64,000 nt of DNA, from the NCBI GenBank assembly GCA_020137815.1, contig CM035353.1, positions 1,199,310 through 1,263,309 of the forward strand. Direction: 5' to 3'. This DNA comes from Hormiphora californensis. Its lineage: Eukaryota > Ctenophora > Tentaculata > Cydippida > Pleurobrachiidae. Made by a program: the position numbers and the translations under genes. The notes beneath the pieces are model-generated. The model did no database searches, had not been told where the DNA came from, and saw only the letters and a list, made by a program, of their open reading frames with translations. Positions 38,206-48,009 of this stretch are shown one piece after another. The first letter of the stretch is position 1; each line of letters begins with the position of its first letter.

Positions 38206-39038
38206 TTTCCACCAATGGGGAGCTGCAGAGTGAGGACCAGCACTGCGGAGAGGAGTGGGTACCGGGGTCTGTAGCTTACACTTTCCACATCAGAACCGGA
38301 TTTGTGTACCCACAACTAGGTGCAACAAGGTAGGGGACGAGATAATTGACACGCGTTTTAGGGGGTAATCGCGTTTTATAGGGGGTCTGAGGGGGCTTTA
38401 ATTTTGCAATCAATTTGTTTGCTCCTTCATAAAATATAATGTTGCTCCTTTAGAAAGTGGGACGATGGGACGATGGTGCTGGTAGTTAACCCGGGGAGTA
38501 AAGACAGTGAGTCCCAGGAGCTGAGAGTTAACAGGACCTTTCATAGAGATACAGAGTGGGCCACTATTGCTGATTTCTGGCTACCAGAACACATCGGTAA
38601 GCAGGAACCAATCAGAGCTCGTTATTTAGGTCACGTGACTGATTATCAGCCAATCAGGGACCAGTATTTCCTGATTTCTGGCTACCAGAACGTATCGGTA
38701 AGTTGCTCGACCCTGTTTAGTGTTAACTGTTAAGAGTGCGTTCTACCACCGTAGAAACGATGGTCGGTAAGGAAGCAATCTAAAATTTGAGGCTATAGCT
38801 GGCACGGCTTTGATAATGATATTCCTAGTTATTCTAATTGCTGTCTATAAAATTTGTCCAATATAACCCATACTACTATTCTTATCATGCTATCATCCCT
38901 TGGATTTTATCTCGAATCTATATTTATAGGTGAGCCAAAGTTGCTGAAGATTCGTTTGGAGTCTCACAGGTTCGAGGTCATTAAAGAGGAGCTCTATGTA
39001 AAAGAGATATCTGTGCGATACAACCGAAAATCATACAG
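38206..39038 (+). CDS. Three exons of a probable PLAT/LH2-domain protein (partial)
   Basis: Exons 38206-38329, 38454-38596 and 38930-39038 join in phase with GT-AG sites. They encode HCGEEWVPGSVAYTFHIRTG, GSKDSESQELRVNRTFHRDT, ADFWLPEHIGEPKLLKIRLE and EELYVKEISVRY. The pattern (f.i.TG, then SKDSESQEL..N.TF.R.T, then lkIRLE and a late V.eI.V strand) fits PLAT/LH2 beta-sandwiches of polycystin, lipoxygenase and LOXHD1 proteins, which bind lipids or membranes. Upstream and downstream exons were not found: upstream is repeat-rich and downstream begins an element at 39121. Possibly a gene fragment or one with long introns. A CCAAT/CACGTG MITE sits at the second donor. Confidence 0.5.
38602..38670. 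mobile_element. CCAAT/CACGTG MITE at a duplicated splice donor, copy 5
   Basis: Element sequence (CAGGAACCAATCAGAGCTCG, GGTCACGTGACTG, CAGCCAATCAGGG) lies between two 32-bp copies of an exon end plus donor (38570-38601 and 38671-38702; two mismatches, near ACACATCGG against ACGTATCGG). The first is the functional donor by phase. Confidence 0.8.
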
Positions 39039-39120
39039 GTATACTAATATATCATAGCACTATTATATAGGTATATTACACTATATATTATTATTATATA
39101 TTATTATTATTATTATAATA

Positions 39121-39160
39121 ACTAGTAAGCCCGCTCGCCCTACGGGCGAATGTCGGGGAT
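39121..39160 (-). mobile_element. Helitron-like 3' terminus (minus orientation)
   Basis: On the minus strand: hairpin CGCCCGTAGGGCG, then AGCGGGCTTACTAG followed by T. A short GC hairpin followed about 10-14 nt later by CTAG and an outside T is the expected 3' end of Helitron-type elements. A near-identical terminus in the other orientation is at 47609-47640. No Rep/helicase ORF is visible. Confidence 0.4.
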
Positions 39161-40536
39161 GGTCAATGGTCATACAGTAAACTAAGCAAATAGTGTAGTA
39201 TTATTTGAAATTTTTTCCCTGCCCGGGTGGATGCCTTCGGCATTCACCCGGATGCCTTTTTACTTTGTAAAAAGGCATAGCAGGGTTAGAATTCGAAAAC
39301 GACATTTTGGTATACTAACTAATCGGTAGAGGGACATTTTTTGGTCACACTTTCGTTGCGAGGGGCAACCGTGCGGCGCGCGCGATTTGAAGTTTGCGGA
39401 GTAGAATACCGTAACTGCGGCCCGACAAACTATTGAAAATTTATGAGGCGTGCGCGGCTATAAACTGTAACGCGCGGCAAAATTTGTTTTATAGAGAATT
39501 AAACGAGAATTAAACGAGAATTAAACAAATAAAGATCAAAATGGCACGTATACTAAACAGCCGCGCAACGTGCAAGTGCTCGCTGAGGGCCACTTGTATA
39601 GTCTATCTCGGTTTAGGGCACGTTTGTGGTCTCCCATTTGCGTGTCTTTTGACGTAACGCTCTGAAACTTAAAATATACTATGTAACTTAATTTAGAAGA
39701 TGACCCCATAAAAGCTAAATGATTGAGCGAAAATCACTCTGACAACTTCAACACCGTAGGTGCTATCAAGAAGATTTTATGGGGTCATCGAGAAATAGTA
39801 GTTTTAGAGATGTCTAAAGTTTCACCTCGATTCTCCTTAAAACCACTGAGTAATTGAATTGTCTTGGTACTTGTCGTGCAGCGAGTGCTGGCGCTGTTTA
39901 CTAGTCGTTTTAGATACCCCTTTCTTATAATCGCGCGCGTGCGGCAAAGTCTCTTAGTCTCGCGAAAGCTGTCTTTGACTACGGGGTCGAACAAGATCGA
40001 ACAAGGCAAAGTGAATGAAGGTCATGAAATCAATTGTTTCACCAACTCTGTGAGAATGGATTACTGGATTGGGTTGTTTGGAACTTATTTGGTAAAATGC
40101 TGAAAAAGTGTGCTTTGTATAGGTTAAAGGCAGGGTTGAATACAGGGGTGAGGAGGGAGGGAGGAGGTTTGAACAAAACAAAGTCTCGCAATGAATGTTG
40201 GCAAAAATCAAATATCGGACAATGCAGTTTTGTTCAAACAGGGTTGAACTTGTTTTGTTAAAACCCGGGCGCGGGAGGGAGGGTCGAACAAGGCAAGGTT
40301 TGAACAAAATAAGGCCAAGAGGGAGAGAGATAAACAACTAATTTTCACTGCCCACTTTACTTGCCTGGCTAGACTGTGTTTCGGGCGCACTACCCCCGAA
40401 ACACAAATGTAAAGAACATAACAACACTTTTCACGGCAAATCAATTCATTCTTTTACCTAACCTGGATCATGGATGTAATGTAACAAAACAACAGCTGCA
40501 AGGGTTACATATCCATCTATCTTTCTCTTTCTCTTT

Positions 40537-40545
40537 CCTCTCTCA

Positions 40546-40632
<87 letters not shown>

Positions 40633-40660
40633 CTCCTCCTCTCTCTCTCTCTCTCTCTCT
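40537..40660. repeat. (CT)n microsatellite
   Basis: Interrupted CT/CTAT repeat. SLSLS open frames are artefacts. Confidence 0.95.
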
Positions 40661-41386
40661 CTTATCTATCAGCTATCTTTCTTTTCTCTCTAATTCTGCC
40701 TCTCGCTTCCTAAACATACATTTCTTTATCTATCCCATGTCCCCATTTGGAAAGTCCCCATTCTGATTTTAACCTGATACTAAACCCTACTTTCCTGTCA
40801 GGTATTGTTACCTTGTTTTGTTCAAATAAGGCAAGTCTTAAAACATCTTGCCCGAATCCTGGATGAAAAGATGAGGATTAGAAGATGCACTCTTCGTTAT
40901 GACATAACTTATGTTCAGTTCAACAAGTTAGAAAATAAATGAATAATAAAGTTTCCACTGGCCGTGTCACAATGTCACAAAAGACATTACACAACCCTCT
41001 CCTGTCTCCTGACCGGGCCAAGGGAGGAGGGTGGGGGTGAGGGAGACTATGTGGGAGGTTGGGGTAAGGGGGTTATGAGGTTCGAGCGAGATTAGGGAGA
41101 TTAGTAAGTTGAGAACATGAATCATGCTGCCAGACCAATCCCAAGGAACCGAAACAAACCCCGCAACACCAACCTCCACACCTAACAGCAACCTCCCCAC
41201 CTAACTACTTACAGCACCTAAACCTAACAGCGCCTTGCCTTGTTCGACCCTTCCTAAAATTTGTTTTGTTCAAACCTTTTGGGGAGGGAGGGTCGAACAA
41301 GGTAACTTAAAATAAGATAAAATAAAAACGGTTTGAACAAAACAACCAGCACTCACACCTAACGGGGTGAGGGGGTAACACCCTTG

Positions 41387-41503
41387 TTCCATGGGCAGAA
41401 TTACGCCGCAGAATTACGCCTTGTGTATACGTTGGGCCTGATAATAAAAGGCGTAATTCAGCCTAAATCTTGCCGAATTCTGCCCATGGAACAAGGGTGT
41501 AAG
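41387..41503. mobile_element. Short palindromic MITE (ACACCCTTGTTCCATGGGCA)
   Basis: Termini ACACCCTTGTTCCATGGGCA and TGCCCATGGAACAAGGGTGT are perfect inverted repeats around 70 bp with GGCGTAATTC words. Confidence 0.85.
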
Positions 41504-41642
41504 GAGGGGATAAGAGAATGTGTGGGTTAGGATGGAGTGAGAGATTAGGTGGGGGTTATGAATTATGATGTATTTGGGAGGTTAGGTAGGTCGTGATGAC
41601 CAAATATGGGCATATCACGTGATGGAGAGAGGGAGAAAGTGT

Positions 41643-41792
41643 GTGTATGTCTGTGTCTGTGTCTATGTGTGTGCACTGCACACACATACACACATACACA
41701 CATACACACGCACATACACTGCACAGTACTGCACACTGTGCAGTGTATGTGCGTGTGTGAGACACGGTTTCACACGTGTGTGTGTACTGTGT
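41643..41792. repeat. (TG)n/(CA)n repeat, inverted
   Basis: Alternating TG, CA and TG blocks with palindromic GCACACTGTGC. Cys/Val/His-rich frames are artefacts. Confidence 0.9.
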
Positions 41793-41821
41793 GTAAATTT
41801 AATGTGCTTGTATTCAATAGA

Positions 41822-42292
41822 TCCCCCGAACCACCAAAAAGAGTTGACCATTCAACTCCGTGGGGGGGGGGGGAGGTGTTATAATTGGGTCTAATTGATC
41901 CTAACAGGGTATTTCAGTGAATCGGCTTGGACACATGCTAGAAACCTAAATTGGTTCTCAAAATGCTCGTATTATGGCCTGAGGGGTGTCTAGTTGGGTC
42001 TGGGGCATCTAGCTAGATCTACTAATATATCTAGTAGGGTCTGAGGGGTACCTAGTAGGCTCTGAGAGGTATCTAAGGTGGTCTAAGGGGTATTTAGCAG
42101 GGTCTGAGGCATTTGTTGAGGTCTGAGTGGTATCTTGCAGTGTCTGAAGGATCTCAGTTGAAACACCTTGTGGGGAGGGAGGGTCGAAACAAGGCAAGAC
42201 ACCCTGTTAGTGTTAGGATCAATTAGGCCAAATGATACACCCCCCACGGAGTTGAGTGGTAAACTCTTTTTTGGTGGTTCGGGAAACATATT
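41822..42292. mobile_element. Palindromic MITE (CCCGAACCACCAAAAAGAGTT ends)
   Basis: The left CCCGAACCACCAAAAAGAGT is inverted at the right (ACTCTTTTTTGGTGGTTCGG), followed inward by paired GAGTTGA, CCGTGGGG and TTAGGATCAATTAG words. The interior has a degenerate GGTCTGAGGGGTATCTAG repeat. Confidence 0.8.
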
Positions 42293-42489
42293 GGGACATT
42301 TTAGTGAAGGAATTAGCTTTCCCATATAAATTTCAATACTTCATGCACGATTTCCTAATCTTCCCCACTCCCTCCTAACCTTCAACAAAATCCCCATCGC
42401 CCCCAACCTCCCGGTCAGGAGAGGGTTGTGAGAAAATGCTGCTGATTTTTACCATCTCACGACCAGTGGAAACTTTATTATTCATTTAT

Positions 42490-42518
42490 TGGGGGGGGGG
42501 GGGGGGGGGGGGGGGGGA
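42490..42518. repeat. Poly-G tract
   Basis: Uninterrupted G run of about 28 bases. Length is unreliable. Confidence 0.9.
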
Positions 42519-42539
42519 CACGTAACATGTAACGTGCAC

Positions 42540-42800
42540 AAAAAGATTTCTGCACATGTAAAAAAGTGTAATAAAGTGTTACAAAATGTTATAAAGTGTT
42601 ACAAATTGTTACAAAATGTTATAAAGTGTTACAAATTGTTACAAAGTGATGCAAATTGTTACAAAATGTCACAAATTGTCACAAAATGTACATTGAACAC
42701 TTTGTAACACAGTTAACACAGTGTCCACTATGTAACACTTGTACACTATGTAACACTTTGTCACACTATGTAACACTTTGTAACACTTTCTAATCATCTG
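42540..42800. repeat. TGTTACAAA / TTTGTAACA repeat with strand inversion
   Basis: About ten units of GTGTTACAAATTGTTACAAA type are followed by units in inverted orientation (TATGTAACACTTTG). The whole is a degenerate palindrome. Confidence 0.75.
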
Positions 42801-43025
42801 GAGTTTCAAAGACGGTGAGTGTATAAGAATAGGTGTACAATTAGCTTTCAGCCTGTATCGGACGAAAGACAAAAACGGAAAAACCATATCTGTTTTGTCA
42901 CCTTTAAAAACTGGGGTTATCTGAGCTGTATCAACCAGCACCAACTACATCAACCTGGTCTCCAAGATTGGCTGTTGCCTTCTGGCTCTCGTGCCGGGAA
43001 AGCGTCCCCCTCCCGATTCCCCCAG

Positions 43026-43376
43026 GACCTTCAGAGGAGCTCTGCCGGACCCGTCAGGGGATTGGAGGTGTGTCCAGATCATTGAACCTGCCGAGCCTCC
43101 CCAAACCACCTGGAGGGAAAACTACTTCTGCCAGCCCCCACACTCAAGACATTGGAATGCAGTGGAGTTACGCCGGACCCATCAAGGGAAAGAAGTGTGG
43201 TCCAGATCAAGGAAGGAGCTGACCCTCACACATGGCATGATAACTACCTGTGCACCAACCACAGGGCACCCAACATGAGGTGGGAATTTGCCGGACCCAA
43301 GGGAGCCTGTGTTCGATGGCACGAGGGTGCTGATAGGCAGGGAACCTGGCACGACAACTACCTGTGCAGGGCATAA
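43026..43376 (+). pseudogene. Three-repeat AGP/NYLC-motif exon, frame-broken
   Basis: A good acceptor (CGATTCCCCCAG) precedes a 350-bp stretch ending in TAA. In changing frames it encodes three repeats of a recognisable unit: SSAGPVRG with CVQIIEPAEPPQTTWRENYF; WSYAGPIKGKKC with VQIKEGADPHTWHDNYLC; WEFAGPKGACVRWHEGAD with TWHDNYLC. Secreted invertebrate and fish proteins often carry tandem W-x-AGP-x(n)-C...W-x-DNYLC units of unclear function, probably carbohydrate or matrix associated. The frame shifts between halves of repeat 1, between repeats 1 and 2, and after KGKKC; repeat 3 is intact. Either a decayed gene or indel errors. Confidence 0.5.
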
Positions 43377-43734
43377 ACTGGAGCACAATGAAAATATCAA
43401 TAACATTACTTTGGTATCATTTACCCTCATACCGAAACTACATGTGTTTAATATGAGTAAATATTAGAGGTGTCATACTGTCATGACTCATACTGTCATA
43501 TTGTCATGACAGAATCTCTAGTTAAATTTTCACCATGTTTGATGTTGCCGCAGACCCGTATAGACACGACGCCGTTCCAACACCGACTAGACGACGCGTT
43601 TAGACGGATTTTGACCCGAACGGGTGTTTAGACGGAGCTAGAGACGGGCTTGTAGTGCTCTGAAGCCCGTGACGGTCTCTGCACTGGCATGGCGCACCAT
43701 CCCAGGGGAGACACCATGGTGGAGATAGTGGAGA

Positions 43735-43828
43735 TGTAGATGTAGATGTAGATGTAGATGGAGATATAGATGTAGATGTAGATGTAGATGTAGATGTAGA
43801 TGTAGATGTAGATGTAGATGTAGATGTA
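43735..43828. repeat. (GATGTA)n, left part
   Basis: About 15 units. Continuous with the array at 44698-45235 apart from the inserted palindrome. Confidence 0.95.
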
Positions 43829-44697
43829 CCGTGTGCGGCAAAAAAAGCCCCCCCCCTAGACCACCATAGTTGCCGATGTGGTGGAGAGCTGTAACTTGGC
43901 AGGGTTGCTCCACTATGTCTATCTTGATCCTGACAGAAAAATCAGAGCTCTAGCTCAAAATTCATTTTTTGATAGGAATGAACATGTCATTCATTCCAAG
44001 AAAAAAATATTTTCGGTCCAGAATTCAAGCAATTATCTTTGGCCATCGATTAGCTTTCCAATGTGACCAAGATCATCTAAATTGGGCAACCACAGAGACA
44101 CAGTGTCATCTTTCTTAAATTTAATCAGGTCATGTGATCTTCACCGAATCGTTGAGTGTTCAGTATTACGAATCGGTCTAAGTGTGTAGAGATCACGTAT
44201 CACGGCTACTAATGAGGGATGACGCTGATGTGGTCATGAGATCTGTAGCTCTTTGAAAATGTCCTCTTCCTCGAATCACATTACCCTGTATTGGTACACA
44301 TACCTCATTAGCGGCCGTGATACGAGATTCCTCTGCCCATTGGCTCGATTAGCAATCCCGGATAATCAACGATTCGGTGAAGATCACATGACCTGACTAA
44401 CTTTAAGAAACATGACAGTGTCTCTTGGGGTTGCCCAATTTAGATGATCTTGGTCACATTGGAAAGCTAATCGATGGCCAAAGATAATTCTTGAATTCTG
44501 GACCGAAAATATTTTTCTTGGAATGAATGACAATGTTCATTCCTATCAAAAAAAGAATTTTGAGCTAGAGCTCTGATTTTCTGTCAGGATCAAGATAGAC
44601 ATAGTGGAGCAACACTGCAACCCTGCCAAGTTACAGCTCTCCACCACATCGGCAACTATGGTGGTCTAGGGGGGGGATTTTTTTTTGCCGCACACGG
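43829..44697. mobile_element. 869-bp palindromic MITE inserted in the (GATGTA)n array
   Basis: Ends CCGTGTGCGGCAAAAAAA and TTTTTTTTGCCGCACACGG are inverted and flanked by TA on both sides, supplied by GATGTA units. Arms are about 330 bp, with paired words such as AAAGATAATT, GACCAAGATCATCTAAATTG and GGTGGAGAGCTGTAAC. No ORF. Confidence 0.85.
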
Positions 44698-45235
44698 TAG
44701 ATGTAGATGTAGATGTAGATGTAGATGTAGATGTAGATGTAGATGTAGATGTAGATGTAGATGTAGATGTAGATGTAGATGTAGATGTAGATGTAGATGT
44801 AGATGGAGATATAGATGTAGATGTAGATGTAGATGTAGATGTAGATGTAGATGTAGATGTAGATGTAGATGTAGATGGAGATATAGATGTAGATGTAGAT
44901 GTAGATGTAGATGTAGATGTAGATGTAGATGTAGATGGAGATGTAGATGTAGATGGAGATGTAGATGTAGATGTAGATGTAGATGTAGATGTAGATGTAG
45001 ATGTAGATGTAGATGTAGATGTAGATGTAGATGTAGATGTAGATGTAGATGTAGATGTAGATGTAGATGTAGATGTAGATGTAGATGGAGATGGAGATGT
45101 AGATGTAGATGTAGATGTAGATGTAGATGTAGATGTAGATGTAGATGTAGATGTAGATGTAGATGTAGATGTAGATGTAGATGTAGATGTAGATGTAGAT
45201 GTAGATGTAGATGTAGATGTAGATGGAAGTGGAGA
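44698..45235. repeat. (GATGTA)n hexanucleotide array, right part
   Basis: About 90 units with occasional GGAGAT variants. DVDVDV, LHLHLH and IYIYIY open frames (up to 237 codons) are repeat translations. Confidence 0.97.
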
Positions 45236-45287
45236 TGGTATGGAGATGTAGATGGAGATCCGGCCCTCCCAATTCTTTCTTTAAACC

Positions 45288-46198
45288 CTCTATATTTTAG
45301 AACCAAGTTTGTTATCACCCCTTCCCAGACAACTGTACCCATAACAACGTGCCCTGCCGGAGAGCTCATGTCATCCTTGGTGACATTTACACCTCACATA
45401 CACATTATTCGCGGAGCGAGAATATGTTGCAATGGATCCAACTGTCATCCATACTCCCTTCCGGAATCCGGAATCAATAATCTAAATACATTCGGCGTTA
45501 AATTCTGCTTCGATTATTGTGGCTATAAACCTTTCTATGATGTAAGGGGGGAGACACACTGAAGTTGGTCGCGCACGTTCAACTCTCAACCTCGCGACAC
45601 ACACTGAAGTTCGAAGTTCGAAGTTTCGCGGAAAAGTTCAAAGTTTCGCGAAACCCCATTTTCGGCTGAGAAAACATTTGTAAGATACTAGTTTATTTAC
45701 TGGTACATCTCTCGAGGTGTCCTTTTTCAATACCGGGTCAATTCCACCGTTTTTAAAATTTTTGGTGAATTGGGACCACTGTGACCGGATTAGCCAAAAA
45801 TTTCAAAAACGGTGAAATTGACTCAGTATGGATAAAGGACACATCGAGAGATGTACCAGGAAATAAGTTAGCCTCTTACAAATGATTTCTCAGCCGAAAA
45901 TGGGTTTTCGCAAAACTTCGAACTTCAGTGTGTGTCGCGAGGTTGAGATTTGAACGAGCGCGCCCAACTTCAGTGTGTCTCCCCCCTAAGTGTTATACAC
46001 CTCTTTTCGTCATTACAAATATGTACACTCATGTGTACCCCCGATAAATTGGGTTCCTACCCACTCTTCTTTAAATTGAATATATATTTATTCACCCACT
46101 TCAAATCGGATTTGGTACGGCATAGTTACTCGGAACAGCTTGGACCGAGTGAGATCATTGTGGAGATAGTCATAACATTCTGGCACTTGCGGAGATAA
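45288..46198 (+). pseudogene. ORF split by a palindromic MITE
   Basis: An open frame runs through PLYFRTKFVITPSQTT, CPAGELMSSLVTF and FCFDYCGYKPFYDV to 45545. The 441-bp MITE at 45546-45986 then interrupts, and beyond it the frame continues SVIHLFSSLQICTLMCTPDK to LGPSEIIVEIVITFWHLRR and a stop at 46196-46198. Removing the element and one TAA copy restores a single frame across the join. The product was not recognised and the 5' limit is unclear, as it follows the (GATGTA)n array. A chance frame is possible. Confidence 0.35.
45546..45986. mobile_element. 441-bp palindromic MITE (GGGGGGAGACACACTGAAGT), copy 1
   Basis: Ends GGGGGGAGACACACTGAAGT and ACTTCAGTGTGTCTCCCCCC are inverted; TAA on both sides is the likely target duplication. 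Internal pairs include ACATCTCTCGAGGTGTCC and AACCTCGCGACACACACTGA. A second copy is at 59970-60388. Confidence 0.9.
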
Positions 46199-46493
46199 TC
46201 ATAACAATCTGAGATAGTCACAACAACCTCTACGTTTAACACGAGGAATCTACGTCAATCCGGATTCTAGGAAGAGTATTTATACTACGACGAGGAAGGG
46301 AGAAGGAGCGTTATCAAGATCGATATTGAGAGCGATATCACGAGCGATCACTGAGCTAAACACCGAAGACTATACATATTCTTGTCGAATAATTCATTTC
46401 GACAGATCTGTTTATTTCCGTGTTCCTTGCCCCAGAACCAATCTATCATCGCTCACCCATTCACTAACCAGCGCTACATACACCCTTAACATA

Positions 46494-46757
46494 AGGGTCA
46501 CCACACACCAAAGTTAAAATTAAAATTAAAATTTTGATTTTAAACCCGCACACACCAGCGGCCGTTAAAATTTCTCTCCCCATTCTAAAAGTAACAATCT
46601 CACGCACGATTTTGACGGTCGCGTTGGATGACAAAATTTTAACACGCCGTTAAAATCGCGCGCGAGATTGTTACTTTTAGAATGGGGGCCGCTGGTGTGT
46701 GCGGGTTTAAAATCAAAATTTTAATTTTAATTTTAACTTTGGTGTGTGGTGACCCTA
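46494..46757. mobile_element. Palindromic MITE (GTCACCACACACCAAAGTTA), copy 1
   Basis: Ends AGGGTCACCACACACCAAAG and CTTTGGTGTGTGGTGACCCT. Inner TTAAAATTAAAATT repeats and AAAGTAACAATCTC against GAGATTGTTACTTT are paired. Other copies at 49452-49668 and 56815-57030. Confidence 0.85.
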
Positions 46758-46839
46758 AGGTTAAGGAGTCATCCCAAAAAATCCCCCCGGTTTATTAACC
46801 AAATTGCCCCGGTTCACTAACCAAATTGCCCCGGTGTGT

Positions 46840-47964
46840 TAAAGTGAGAGTGGACCGAATCAGAATTGGACAAGTTTGTTGTAGGTAGTAGAGATCAGCT
46901 TTCTGAGCATTTTGCATTTTTGCCGCTCAAAATCGACCAACCCATCACTGAGATATTTTTGTTATGTTGGGAGAATTCTTGCTGCATCAATCATACTATT
47001 ATTAAAGCAAATAGGGAAATCCAGTGTAACGTTTTTTACCTTATATGGCATTTAGCACGTGCAGGTTTAGAGCCTAGAGGTGAACTGTGGAGTACTATTG
47101 GAGTGGGGCCAGGAGTCGGAGCCGTTGCCAATGGCATGGTTGCTACTGTTATACTGCACGTGCACGTGCATTTGATCTTGCTTTAGTCTGTTTCACTGTT
47201 CCAGCTAATTATATGCTCTCTTCAACAACTCTTGATATACGACAGCGACAATTGGAGTTATTCACGCAAGATCTCACCGCTATTCTCTACTTTTCCATAC
47301 ACTGAGGGGTTCAAATGCAGCATCACCAAAAGAAGTGCAGAGAGAACGAACAAGACGTTAGAGGTTAAACAGAACCGATGATCAATCTCAGAGATTAAGG
47401 CAGATGAATACTGCAAGCAGACGAAATAGTAAGTTCTTTTATAACTTTGATCGCCGGATCATCATTTGACGTTCTGAAACCAGAAACTCGCAGCGATCCC
47501 GCCTGAGCTCCTTCTAAGGTACCGTTACTTAAGATGGGATAGTGCATGTCATTAGTTAGACTGATGATGTCAGTGTTCCCTATTCCAGCTACCAATACCA
47601 TTTCCCCGAAATTCGCCCGTAGGGCGAACGGGTTTACTAGTATTTACGAAACAGGATAGAAACAATCCTTGTGTTTTACTAACACATTCTTTGAATTATT
47701 AATATGCTAACTTGCATTGTTCAGCTTCTGTGCGTGGACATGTCAACCTCACTGCTTATATTCAGAATGTGTTAGTAGAACACCACGATTGTTTCTATTC
47801 TGTTTTATACATACTGATTAAACAGGAGTTCTCCCAACATAACAAAAATATCTCAGTGATGGGTGGGTCGATTTTGAGCGGCAAAAACGCAAAATGCTCA
47901 GAGAGCTAATCTCTACTACCTACAAAAAACTTGTCCAATTCTGATTCGGTCCACTCTCACTTTA
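46840..47964. mobile_element. 1.1-kb element with inverted repeats of about 125 bp
   Basis: The left AAAGTGAGAGTGGACCGAAT is inverted at the right (ATTCGGTCCACTCTCACTTT), with pairing continuing through GGACAAGTTTG, GAGCATTTTGC and the GATATTTTTGTTATGTTGGG words. The interior contains the Helitron-like terminus at 47609-47640. No intact transposase seen. Confidence 0.75.
47609..47640 (+). mobile_element. Helitron-like 3' terminus (plus orientation)
   Basis: Hairpin CGCCCGTAGGGCG, then AACGGGTTTACTAG, followed by T. Matches the minus-strand terminus at 39121-39160. Confidence 0.4.
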
Positions 47965-48009
47965 ATCAAATTGCCCCGGTTCAAATTTCCCTGATGGTTC
48001 GAATGGTGT

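Larger units (their letters stand above)
40930..42488. mobile_element. Inverted-repeat element with GGTCGAACAAGG subrepeats
   Basis: AATAAATGAATAATAAAGTT and TCCACTGG at the left are inverted at the right end (CCAGTGGAAACTTTATTATT), with further paired words (CAACCCTCTCCTG against CAGGAGAGGGTTG). The interior has several GGTCGAACAAGGCAA and GTTTGAACAAAACAA words, also present at 39990-40320, and two further palindromes. No transposase. Confidence 0.6.

Noticed and set aside
41606-41894. Cys-rich open frames suggesting small Cys-rich peptides
   Set aside because: Encoded by TG/CA dinucleotide repeats.
44656-45369. Long open frames (LHLHLH, IYIYIY, DVDVDV) up to 237 codons
   Set aside because: Direct translation of the (GATGTA)n repeat in several frames.
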